64,000 bases of DNA from Gordius sp. MW1 (Eukaryota > Nematomorpha > Gordioida > Gordea > Gordiidae). Position 1 is the first letter of the stretch. Every line of letters starts with the position of its first letter. Shown here one piece after another: positions 46,001-56,719 of the stretch. The position numbers were made by a program, and so were the translations under genes. Under the pieces are notes generated by a model, which saw only the letters and a list, made by a program, of their open reading frames with translations, was not told the DNA's origin and did no database searches. The DNA is taken from contig OZ038530.1 of the NCBI GenBank assembly GCA_964036665.1, forward strand, positions 11,000,501 to 11,064,500. The letters are read 5' to 3'.

Positions 46001-47244
46001 TCAGTTTCCTTCACAACGGCCCCATGTTTCCTTAGTTTCTTGGCCCCATATTGACTTTTTATCTGGGTTTGGTACACATTTTAAATTGTCCAAGCAAGGG
46101 CAGGCCAATCTATCGGTTTTAAATTGATTGTGTCCCAAAGGGCAAAATGCATTCTTTTTTTGCTTGTCGTAGCAGAAAAATGCTGTTAACCAATTGAAAA
46201 AATAAAATAACGAAAAATAATATAAATAAATTTGTTAAATTTTATATCAAGTTTTAAAAGATTGTACAACTTAAATTTACAATCAATTCGCTGGGTATAA
46301 TTGGCTTTAGGCTCTCGGGCACAACAATGAGTAGGTGGGCAGTCCTTATCATTTTTACATGGTTTTCCTTTTTCAGGTTTAGTCCACTATACACAGCAAT
46401 TAAATCATCAAAAATAATTAAATCAAATAAGGTAATTTAAAAAAAAAATTTTCATAACTTTTAAATATTAAATTGTGTAATATTTTGACAAATCATTGCG
46501 ACTCAAAGAAATATATTGGTGCAAATCTTCTGAAAGGATAAAATATTCAGTATTTCTATGCATTAAACTATAAGATTTTAAATTCAATTAAGTCCATCCA
46601 TTTAATATAAACGATAGGTTCAAAGTAAAACTATTCGGGATTAAAATTTCCAATTTTAATTACAGTTACTCTTGAAACGTTCATTTAAATATGCTATAAT
46701 ATTTACAATTTTCATCAAAATATTACAATTCATATAAAAAACTATGATGCTACACATGGGCTTAGCCAGCTTTGGAATTAGAGGGGAGCAATAATGATTT
46801 AAGGATGTTTAGTGAGGGGCAAAATGAACATTTTTTGAAAATTTAGCCATAATTTTGATGAATTTCAACAAAATTTTGGATTTGGGGGGCAGCCGCCCCT
46901 CCTTGCCCCCCCCCTTGGCTACGCCCATGATGCTACAACATTTTAAAATCGTAGTAGTTTTCATTGAACCGTTAGCCCAACCCCAAAGTATAAGAAACTA
47001 CTAAATGGACAAAAGTCCATAAATTAATAAGCCTTTAATTAATATTTACCTTTGTTTTTAATAATAAATCAGCATAAAAGTCGAATAAGGTTATTATATT
47101 TTAAAATTATTTAATATATTTAATAATTGCTTGCACCATTGAAATCACATTTTAAAAAAAGTTATTTCCAGCCTTAATTACCTTACATTGGGTATACGCA
47201 AACGCTACAAGGAATAATATCAGAATTTTATAAATCTTATCCAT
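46001..47244 (-). CDS. Secreted prokineticin/astakine-like 10-cysteine protein
   Basis: Exons (minus): 47182-47244, 46281-46386, 46001-46182; donors GTAATT and GTAAAT, acceptors TGTATAG and TTAACAG, in phase, 116 aa. Residues 1-19 form a signal peptide (MDKIYKILILFLVAFAYTQ). The mature part has ten cysteines at 31, 37, 42, 43, 60, 70, 84, 86, 92 and 113. The spacing C-x5-C-x4-CC-x16-C-x9-C-x13-C-x-C-x5-C-x20-C and the CPCLDNLKC block match the prokineticin/AVIT colipase-like fold; only loop lengths differ. Members include vertebrate prokineticins, arthropod astakines (blood-cell cytokines) and some venom peptides. The canonical N-terminal AVIT is absent, as in astakines. I infer an extracellular signalling peptide; nothing here indicates a venom role. 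Intron 1 contains a MITE. Confidence 0.75.
46755..46929. mobile_element. Palindromic MITE (CATGGGCGTAG family), copy 4
   Basis: A 175-bp element with ends CATGGGCTTAGCCAG and TTGGCTACGCCCATG, and perfect 8-bp duplications ATGCTACA (46747-46754 and 46930-46937). It lies in intron 1 of the prokineticin-like gene. Confidence 0.9.
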
Positions 47245-48057
47245 TATCGTAAAATAAAATAATAATAGTATAGTAGAGAAAGAAATAGCAAAATATAATT
47301 TAACTTAAAGCTGCTAAGCTGCGCTCAACAGTTGTCAAATCTTATCAACGGCTAAAAAAATTACTTCCCTATCTAAATCAAAATACACTAAAAGCTACGT
47401 CGACGTTGTGTTGTAATTTAATGACATTTTTTTACTCGAAAAAGTAGTAAATAAATCAATTATCTTGGAACGAATCCCACTGCTGTCACATTCACTTTAA
47501 AATGTTACTTTTAGCTTGTCCTTGACATTAAAAAACATTGTAATTTCAAGGTTGTACCACTCAAAAATATATTAAAAATTACGTTAAATATGTATTAAAT
47601 ATTACAAAGACTTGAATAAAGTAACATATTTATGGGGAATTTTAAGTGAAATTAGAAACGATCATTTTTTAAATTTCTTTCGGTTTGGGTAAAGATTAAC
47701 TTTTAAAGTGTTCGCCTTGTAATGTTCAAGCAAATTATTCCAATGAAAAAAAAATGTTTAAATATTTGCATTAAATATATTTTTTAGAGTTAAAATAGTC
47801 TTTGGTTATCCTCGTTTCTATTTAGAATGGAGGAAAATGTCAATTTTGTTAACTTTAAGATAAAAGATGGACGTTTCTTTCTATCAAGATCTCACGAAAA
47901 TGGAGAGTCATCATATTAATTTTGATGGAATTTTTTAAATTTGCAAATTTCAGGTTATTATATCATACGAACTTTCAATGCCCTCTTTCAAACTTAATAA
48001 CACTTAACTTTAATTTATACACAACTAAAATAAGAAAAATATTTACATGCAATGTAG
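47245..48057. other. Upstream region of the prokineticin-like gene, no other gene called
   Basis: AT-rich. A 30-codon plus-strand frame at 47827-47919 follows an acceptor-like TTTCTATTTAG, but it has no partner exons. No promoter motif stands out. Confidence 0.35.
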
Positions 48058-49371
48058 TAGAGACCTGCACAGCCCGGCCCGCGGGGGGCTTCTGCTTAAA
48101 AATAAAACCACGGGCCGGGCCTGGACGGGCCGTTATATAACTTAACGGGCCCGGGCCGGGCCTAGTTATACTTAAAAGCCCGTTACAAAATCAATTAGAT
48201 TTAGTATAAAAGAAGGTTTTTTTATAATGTTCTAATTTATAATTATTTTATGTATATTTTAACAAAGAAAGTTTTCATTAATCATCATTATCTCAACCCG
48301 CATTATAATTGTTAACGATTATTTATACACGTGCACTTTAGATAGGACAAAAAATGTTTTTACATCAAGAATTTTTGGATTTGGAGGGGGACAGCTGCCC
48401 ACCCTTGCATCTCCTTTTATACCCTCTAGTAATATTGAGTGAATTAATATAAGATTATTTACGATTATATATTAATTTCTAGACAATTTATGGGCTCTCT
48501 TTTAATTGTCCGTCCTGTCCTGTCCAATTTATAATTTTTCAATAATTGCCGTGGAAACTTATACGGATTTTTAATGGCTGTGGACTTATGCTTCTGTAAA
48601 AGTCTTTTATTTTGCTTTCGTAAATAGACTAGTTAATGACCGCTGATTAGCTTTACTTTTTTCGACCTCGCCCGACCTCAAATTCCATTATTGTTTTTGA
48701 GCCCGACTGATAACCTTAATCAATGAATTTCTTTGGGTAACTTGTCTAGGTTGTTGCTATATATCGAATATTTGCGGAACTGACTATAATTCCCTGCAAA
48801 TTAATGCTGACCATTGCTTACATCTATTTTATCTGACCCCGGCCAAATGTCTGAATTTATATACTCATTATCATTAACAAATTTAAAAACAAATTCTAAA
48901 ATTTAATATCACTGGTTTTTTATTTTATATCAATAACCTAATTATTTAAAATGGTGGAAAAGCAAAGAAGCCAAGTAACTTTATTAAAAACATTATAACC
49001 TTAATAAGGGGTTTAAAGATTTATTTGGCTTATTAGGTTTTGTGTATCCCAAAGTGCCACTTGTAAAAAAAGAATTCCATGTAGGTGGTGTTTTATAAGA
49101 TAGAAAACCCGACTGACCGGGAATTACCTATTTATTATTTTTACAATATTTTTATCAACATTTTTAACACCTACATATTGTTTACTATATCGTTAAAAAA
49201 ATTAAACAAAAAATATAAAAAGAAAAAAAATACGGGCCCGGGTCGGGCTCGGGCTTTGTATAAAATTAGAGGGCCGGGCCCGGGCTTATAACTTAATATT
49301 TTGATGGGCCCGGGCCGGGATTTTTATTACGGGCGGGTCGACTAATTAAACAGGCCTGTTGTAGGTCTCTA
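48058..49371. mobile_element. hAT-like non-autonomous element 4 (CCGGGCC arrays)
   Basis: Ends TAGAGACCTGCACAGCCCGG and CCTGTTGTAGGTCTCTA are inverted repeats. GGCCCGGGCCGGG-type arrays occupy 48075-48180 and 49235-49340. Flanks CAATGTAG and GTTTGTAG agree only in the last five bases, so the duplication is decayed. It is non-coding; a fragment of the left end of the composite repeat lies inside near 48482-48530 (CAATTTATGGGCTC). Confidence 0.8.
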
Positions 49372-50096
49372 GTTTGTAGTGCAAGAGGTTTTTGTTGAAA
49401 TGTGATTCATTTCTACTTTAAATTGTTATGCTTAATTAATTTTGTTGTACTATAATAGGCCTTTTTTATACATTAGCAAAGTCTTTTGTTTATAGATAGA
49501 TTTAATTTTTATAAATTCGCTTGAAATTAATGGTCCAAACAACCTATCCTTAGCATATAAATATAGAACCGGTTAAAATTTAAAGTCAAACCATTGTTAT
49601 TTAAACTAACATCGACTTTTGAGATAGATAGAATTATTTATCAAAAAAGCATAATATCACTTTCATATTTAAAGCAATTTAAATATGATAAATAACTAAA
49701 ATATTAAAATGAATTTTAGGTTTGTATAGTATATGCAATATATAAATTTGTGCGGTCTGGTTAAGATTGCTAAATTAAATTGTTTGAGTTAACGATTCCG
49801 AATGTATAAAAATTAGTAATTATAATGTAATCGCAAAAATATTAGAGATCCGCGGAAAAAATGTTAAATTGATGGAAACTGATTAATCTGGATACAATTT
49901 CATTCATTAATTTTTTAATAATTATTATTACAAAAAAAGCAATTAAGTTTTACGAATTTGAATACACGGAGATGGTGCGATTGATGCTCCGTGAAAACAA
50001 GCTTTTCTTTAAGAGATTGCCTTAGCTGTTTTAAATTAATCAAAAACATGATAAAGTAATGAAGGAATCAGTATATACTGCCAATCTGTCATGAAT
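49372..50096. other. AT-rich intergenic stretch
   Basis: No gene is seen. A small hairpin with stem CACGGAG/CTCCGTG lies near 49965-49994; it is too short for a confident RNA call. Confidence 0.35.
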
Positions 50097-50144
50097 GATA
50101 CTTTTTGGTATACGGGCGCCTGCTACTAGATCTCAAAATATTCC
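50097..50144 (-). repeat. Partial copy of the inverted LTR-like repeat
   Basis: TGTCATGAATGATACTTTTT followed by GGTATACGGGCGCCTGCT repeats the start of the 51316-51518 arm in the same orientation, about 110 bases before the 50253-50455 copy. Confidence 0.6.
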
Positions 50145-50252
50145 CCCTTTCCCTTTGCGTCGCACAAAACTTTATAATTTACTGGCGCCTGCTGCAAGAT
50201 TCCCCCCCCCCTTTATACATACGATTTTTATGATTCATAAATAATATATAAC

Positions 50253-51518
50253 TGTCAATGTTAAAATCGCAATATCATGATTGCAATGATATTATTATTT
50301 GGTTTCTGAAAGAGTTGATATGTATAATTATTATATGAATTTGGAGAAATAAAGATATTGAAAAGTGAACGCTCTCAAGATCAGTTATATTATTTGGTGT
50401 CAGAAGTGGGATCTAGCAGCAGGCGCTCGTATACCAAAAAGTATCATTCATGACATCTTCCTTTTTTTAAAAATTGCCGTCCGCCTCTTCATCAGCACCC
50501 ACCGAAAACACATCTTCTTTTATTAATATGTGTTCTTCCGTGGCTGATGTGCAACTGCGCCTCGCTCAGTTTCGCACATTGGGGGTAGGTGCCTGCTGCA
50601 TACTAACAAAGTTGAAACACGACATTGTGAGCAGCTAATGTTATATTCCTAATTATATTCGTTATTTATATCACAGGGATGGACATTATTACTTCCTGGT
50701 GTAGAATAAGGATTACAGTGGAGCGGATAGCAGAGCTGGTGACACCGGGTCCGGTACTCATTAGCGTTCTCATCGGAGCCGATGAGCTGCCACGGCTACG
50801 CTCCTTATATGAACCAAACCTACCCCTGTGAGGCCGGTGGCTCAGGGAAGAAGGGAGAATGCAATAAGACATGCTAATACGAGGGGAGGACGGCGGGTTT
50901 GAAGAGCGCTTCGAAGAAGGTGCGGAGGTTGTGGAAGATGGCACCTACCCCCAATGTGCGGAACTGAGCGAGGCCCAGTTGCACATCAGGGTACGGCAGA
51001 GAGGGCGCCATTGAACAATGCAGTGCAGCTTGTTGAGTTTGAGCGGGTTAGAGCTACAACGGAAGCGTTGAACATGCTCCCGCAAGGGGCAAACGTTTTG
51101 TCTTATGCAACACGCCGTGTGGCTCCTATTGCGCGTATCAGCTCGGGCACGGTGGTATCCACTCCTGACGGCCTAACTCCTGCTAGAGGTAGTGCTCCTA
51201 ACTATACGACGCCTGATAACATAACAGCCACGGAAGAACACATATTAATAAAAGAAGATGTGTTTTCGGTGGGTGCTGATGAAGAGGCGGACGGCAATTT
51301 TTAAAAAAAGGAAGATGTCATGAATGATACTTTTTGGTATACGGGCGCCTGCTGCTAGATCCCACTTCTGACACAAAATAATATAACTGATCTTGAGAGC
51401 GTTCACTTTTTAATATCTTTATTTCTCCAAATTCATATAATAATTATACATATCAACTCTTTCAGAAACCAAATAATAATATCATTGCAATCATGATATT
51501 GCGATTTTAACATTGACA
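50253..51518. mobile_element. Element with inverted 203-bp LTR-like arms
   Basis: A 203-bp block with TG...CA ends (TGTCAATGTTAAAATCGCAA to GTATCATTCATGACA) lies at 50253-50455 and again, inverted, at 51316-51518. The inversion extends inward through AATTGCCGTCCGCCTCTTCA to CACATTGGGGGTAGGTG, with about 240 bases deleted from the left arm. The centre (about 50600-50940) is GC-richer and includes a short plus frame with VLIGADELPRLRSLYEPNLP, which I cannot assign. It is either an LTR element that suffered an internal inversion or a foldback transposon. No clear target duplication was found. Confidence 0.6.
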
Positions 51519-51742
51519 TCCACTAATATTTAAATAAATCTAAAAATAGCACATTGCTAAGTATTTATCTTGTTTTTTAAATTTAAATAAGTGGATAACC
51601 TAATGATTTAGTCTTAATTGGCGTATAAATTTTTAAACATTACTTTATCTACAAATTCGTGTCGTTTAGATAGTTAAAGCTGCTATAATTGCTAAAATCT
51701 CGCTCTGCACATGATCCAACTAAATATGACATTGTGAGTTCT

Positions 51743-52046
51743 TTGGTGGTTGGGAATTATGGTCTAGTAGATTTTATATATCAAAGAATCTTTATTTTAA
51801 AGAGACATATCAAAAGCGAGATTAAAATTTGCAGCGAAGAGGTAGTAATAAAACATAGGGATAGATATGTAACGAGAGTAAATGGGATGGAGTAAAGTAA
51901 TCCTGTAGTTACGTCATGGGATGGAGTCAGAAGAATTGCGGATGTTGCATATCAGAATTTATGATGGATCGATGAATTCCGAAGACTCCAATTCGATGTT
52001 ATTAGTCACTTGGTTACTTGATGTCGCCAATGTCTAAAACGCCACA
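51743..52046 (-). repeat. 3' LTR of the CsRn1-like element
   Basis: In element orientation it starts TGTGGCGTTTTAGACATTGG, directly after the polypurine tract. It is flanked outside by GTTCT. Confidence 0.9.
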
Positions 52047-52075
52047 ATACTCCCCTTCCAGATATATTTAAGGTT

Positions 52076-55000
52076 TTAAATATGTCTATAAAAATTGGCT
52101 ATAACTTTTGTGATGTATTCACAAAGATTTTTCGGCCAATGTACTTTTCTATTTTTTCTAGTTACTTTGGCTGGTTCTTCCGCCTCTTGGGTCGTTGCTT
52201 CAGCTTGAGTTTCGTCGGCAATCGGAAAGGATGGTTCTTCTCTAGATAGATGACAGGGTTTTAATCGGGCTAATGAGACTGAATCACTTTTACCATTTTT
52301 TTCAAAAACAAAATATTTTGGTTCACGTTTCAATACTTTGTAAGGACCGTCATACGTTGGAGAGAGTGGCTTACGCACAGCGTCGTTTCTGACAAAAACG
52401 TGGGTTGCTTCGAACAGATCTCTGCTGAGTTGTTCTTTTGTCGTGGCATGGTGTTTTGGTATGAGATAAGGAATTTTCGCCATGGTCCTCCTGAGCTTGT
52501 CAACAAAATGCTGTTGTAATGAGTTAGGTTCGGTTTTTAGGAAAAAGTCTCCTGGTAGTCGTAAACTCGTACCGTACACCAATTCTGCTGTTGTTGCTCC
52601 TATGTCTTCTTTAAAAGTTGAACGTAAACTTAATAATATCAATGGTAAAATTTCATTCCACTTCGTCTCGCCGGCGGCTTTTAACGACTCTTTAAGTTGT
52701 CTGTGGAATCGTTCGACGAGTCCGTTTTCTGCGGGATGGTAGGCGGTTGCTTTAATATGTGTGCATCCTAAGAGATTGGAAAGTTCGCGGTTGAAACTGT
52801 GATCCTCTGTCGGTGGTAATCGTATGCGGCACGCCAAAATTTGCAATCCAGTGCTCTATCAACTTTTTAGCGATCACCTCTGTATCATTCAAAGGAGTAG
52901 CCATGGGCCATCGGTGAAGCGGTCCACTACCGTTAATAAATGCGTATATCCGTTTGACGGTGGTAGTGGTCCTACCAAGTCGATGTGTATGTGTGCGAAA
53001 CGGGCCTCGAGTTAAGCAAAGGTTCCAGGTACAGTAACTGTGTGTCGGTAAACCTTGATTTGTTGACATCTTATGCAAGTTCTTGCCCATCTAACAACGT
53101 CTTTGTTTATTGACGGCCAGACTACTCGATTTGTAATTAGTTTCAGAGTGGCGCGTATGTCTGAATGTGATATAGCGTGGAAATGGTCGAAAATTGTTTT
53201 TCTGAGTGTTTCTGGAATGACCGGTCGAGGTTTGGCAGTTGAAAGATCGCAAAGGATTTTTCTCTCGGATCCTGGAATTGGCAATAACTCTAACTTCAAA
53301 GTTGATGAATCCTTTAATCTTTTCAGGGATTTGTCATTTATTTGTTGTCTGCTATTCTCTTTTAGATCGGGCATTTCTGGTAACTTGATAGCATCCACTC
53401 TTAACCGAGAAAGTGCATCCGCGACGGAATTCGCTCCGCCTTTGATGTATTGTATATCTGTGGTGAATTGAGATATAAAATCCAGTTGCCTGGTTTCTCG
53501 CGGCGAGTAATTATCAGGTTTCGCATTAAATGCGTAGGTTGACGGCTTATGGTCGGTATAAACGGTGAAGTGTCGGCCATCTAACATGTGTCTGAAATGT
53601 TTGATAGATAGGTAGATGGCGAGGAGTTCTCGACTGAATGTGCTGTACCGTGATTGAGCTGGCTGAAGTTTAACCGAAAAAAATGCCACAGGCGAAGTTT
53701 TTTCTGATACAGTTTGTTTCAACATTGCACCCACAACTGAATTGGATGCGTCTGTGGTCAACGTAATTTTGGTTTTTGGGCTGGTGTCCAAAATATTTAG
53801 AGTGGTGAATTCACTGAGCGCGGCTTTAGCCTTGTCGAACGCTTTCCTCTGACTGTCGTTTAAAACCACGGATTTCCGAGGGTTTTTAAGTAAGTCAGTT
53901 AATGGCTGTAGGGTGTGCGTCATTCCTGGTAAGAATCTCCGGTAGATATTTATCATACCGAGGAATCTACGGAGATTTTACTCGAATCCGGAATTGGAAA
54001 ACTTTGTATGGCATTAATTTTTTCCGGTAGGGGGGTTATACCTGTAGAAGATATTCTGTGTCCTTGAAATTCTAATTCTCCGACTCCGAATTGGCACTTG
54101 GCAGGATTGATTCTCAAGTCATACTCTTTTAGACGTTGAAGAACGGGTTTTAGGAGCCTTTCATGATCCGCGTCGGACGAACTAGCTAATAGTATATCAT
54201 ATCATCTATATATGCGTAGGTTCCTTTAATCCCTCTTAAAACTACGTCGATAAACCTCTGGAAAGTTTGTGCGGCGTTTTTCAGCCCAAAAGGCATGAAA
54301 TTCGAAGAGTCCGAACGGTCGTTACGGCTGTCTTGCAGACGTCATCTTGTGCAACCGGAATATGATGGTAAGCTCTTACCAAATCCAATTTACTAAAGAC
54401 TGTTTTCCGCATAGATTTGCTGTGAAGTCATGTATGTGGGATATTGGGTATCGGTCAGGAACCGTTACTTTGTTCAAGCTTTTATAGTGCCCGCAGGGTC
54501 TCCAGTCGCCTGACTTTTTGACAGCCAAATGTAATGGGGATGCCCAATTACTTTTTGACTCACTGATGATCCCTAGTTCCAGCATATATTCGAACTCCTT
54601 TTTGGCTGCACTTAATTTATCGGGCGCCAATCGTCTAGGGCGTGAGTGCTGGGCTGAGCCTTTTGTCAGAATGTGGTGTCGTACGTCGTGCGGTGGAATT
54701 TGACGCGTAAAGTTTAATGGTGATGTGAGCGACGGAAAGTCTTTTAACATGGCTTCGAATTTCGAACTCTGATGAGTGAATGCTACACGAATTCTGATGA
54801 GTGAATGCTACACGAATTCCAAATGTTTGGTGCTGTGAGGCGAATCCTTTTGAGGATAGATGTGTCACTCCGTCGGTTTATCTTTTGTTTTTAATGTCCA
54901 CAATTAGATTGTGTTTGTGTAACAGGTCAGCTCCTATAATCGGCGTGTGAACGTCTGCTATCAAGAAAATCCATTGTATCTCACGTCTTAGGCAGGTTTA

Positions 55001-55980
55001 GAGCTAACATCTTTTGTCCAAAGGTGCAAATGTTGCTTTTGTTGGCAGCTTGCAATACTGGACCATTTGGAATTTTTGGGAAATTGGCTGGTGGTGGAAT
55101 AATGCTAACTTCGGCACCGGTGTCGATAAGAAATTTTTGTTTCGACGTTTGGGCAATATTGTAGAATAGACGACTGTTTGAATCCGTGCCAGCAGTAGCC
55201 GTCGTCTGAACCACCCGGCTTGTTAGTTTTTTTATTATCATCCATGAAGGCGCAGGGCTTTAGGCATTTGCGAGCCTTGTCCTGGAATTTGGAATGATAA
55301 TAACAGTATGGGTGCTTTTGCATCCTGTTCCGTGAATTACTTATTGTTCGTACTCTTCCATGGTAGGATCGTTGAGATAAATTGTTTATCCGTAACTCTA
55401 AATTACTAATTTTTTGTGTTAAATCCTGTATTGCCTTGTATCCGTGGATTTAGCTATAGTAGTAATATAATTATTTTGTGAAATTGTTTCTTATATTCGG
55501 TCAGCGACTTCAGCTAAACTTGATAGAGATTTTTCTTCCTCCAAACAGGTTAGAATTCCAGTAATCTCTTTAGGCATTTTGGTTACCCATAAATTCTTAA
55601 GAATTGTATCGCTCATTTTATGCTCTCCTAGTAGGGACTTTAAGTGTCGCAACAATTGTGAAGGAGATTCTCATTCATGTAAATCTCTTTAAATAGATTC
55701 TGTATCCTCTTCGTGTCACTCTGTCCAATTCTTTTAATCAATGCTTGTTTTAAGGCATCATAGGGATTCTCTTCGGGGATGTTTAGGATGGGATCTGCGA
55801 CCTCTTCTGCCACTTCTACGGGGAGACATTTTAATAAATATGCATATTTTACCTTCTGAGAATATATCCTCCTGGTTGAGAATATAGCATCGACCTGTGC
55901 TATCCAAATCTGAATGTTCCTAGAGTGGAATTCAGAGATTTTGATGTGGACTATTGATTCCGGCCTGATACCTCAAGCAG
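52076..55980 (-). pseudogene. gag-pol remnants of the CsRn1-like element
   Basis: From 5' to 3' on the minus strand: Gag (about 55650-55960; SEFHSRNIQIWIAQVDAIFS), a Cys/His knuckle (CYYHSKFQDKARKCLKPC, 55262-55315), protease (FLIDTGAEVSIIPP, about 55080-55130), RT ([27 protein letters not shown] near 54200), RNase H (TTDASNSVVGAML, YTDHKPSTYAF, SVADALSRL; 53012-53956), integrase zinc arm (CIRCQQIK), and core with TTDRGSQFQP and ENGLVERFHRQL (52076-53090). The catalytic Y-I-D-D is present, but a short duplication directly after it shifts the frame, and further stops and shifts occur near 54000, 54400 and 52840. It cannot make a complete polyprotein. Confidence 0.9.
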
Positions 55981-56060
55981 TAGAAGTGTTTATTAGTATT
56001 TTTCATTGGAAGTTGAAAAATCAGTAGGTTGCGTGTTCATGTTTAGGAGGGGTTACTAAT

Positions 56061-56365
56061 TTGGTCGTTGGGAATTATGGTCCAGTAGATTTTATATATC
56101 AAAAAATCTTTATTTTAAGGAGACATATCAAAACGCGAGATTAAATATTTGCAGCGAAGAGGTAGTAATAAAGCATAGGGATAGATATGTAACGAGAGTA
56201 AATGGGATGGAGTAAATAATCCTGTAGTTACGTCATGGGATGGAGTGAGAAGAATTGCGGATGCTGCATATCAGAATTTAGGATGGATCGATGAATTCCG
56301 AAGATTCCAATTCGATGTTATTAGTCACTTGGTTACTTGATGTCGCCAATGTCTAAAACGCCACA
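56061..56365 (-). repeat. 5' LTR of the CsRn1-like element
   Basis: It matches the other LTR over its full length with scattered substitutions. It lies 355 bases upstream of the Chd64-like start codon and is oriented away from it. Confidence 0.9.
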
Positions 56366-56719
56366 GTTCTCAATTAAATGGATAATTTATATCCGTCCTT
56401 AAGAGCAAGGTTGTTTGAAACAAAACATAGTTTAAACCTAGTTTCCCTATTGGAAAACATTTGTCCAACATCTTAATTTAATTAAGAAATTTTATATAAT
56501 TAATTAAAAGAAAAATCTATACAAAATGGGATATATAAAAAGTGATCGTTAAGTCCTCATTAAATTAAGTTTTCGTATATCTTATATAATTAAAAATGTA
56601 AATTTTAGTAACCTAATTATCAGCGCATCAATTATTTTTTTGACTAAGTCCTTGCTTTATGAGAAATAAAAAGAACACAAGTGTTTTCCTCGAGAAATAA
56701 AAGTCATTCTTTAAATCAT

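Larger units (their letters stand above)
51743..56365 (-). mobile_element. CsRn1-like Ty3/gypsy retrotransposon, decayed full-length copy
   Basis: LTRs of 304 bp (51743-52046) and 305 bp (56061-56365) share GTTGGGAATTATGGTC and ACGTCATGGGATGGAGT blocks. Perfect duplications GTTCT lie at 51738-51742 and 56366-56370. On the minus strand the 5' LTR is followed by TAGTAACCCC, a decayed form of the tRNA-Trp site seen intact in the 36913-39113 copy. A polypurine tract GGAAGGGGAG lies before the 3' LTR. Gag, protease, RT, RNase H and integrase follow in Ty3/gypsy order. Confidence 0.95.

Noticed and set aside
47827..47919. 30-codon plus frame after an acceptor-like site
   Set aside because: Too short, no partner exon, no recognisable motif.
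49965..49994. CACGGAG/CTCCGTG hairpin
   Set aside because: Seven-base stem with a loop of about 16 bases; too short for a microRNA and without a terminator context in an animal genome.
53073..53471. 132-codon plus frame
   Set aside because: Antisense shadow of RNase H/integrase coding on the minus strand.
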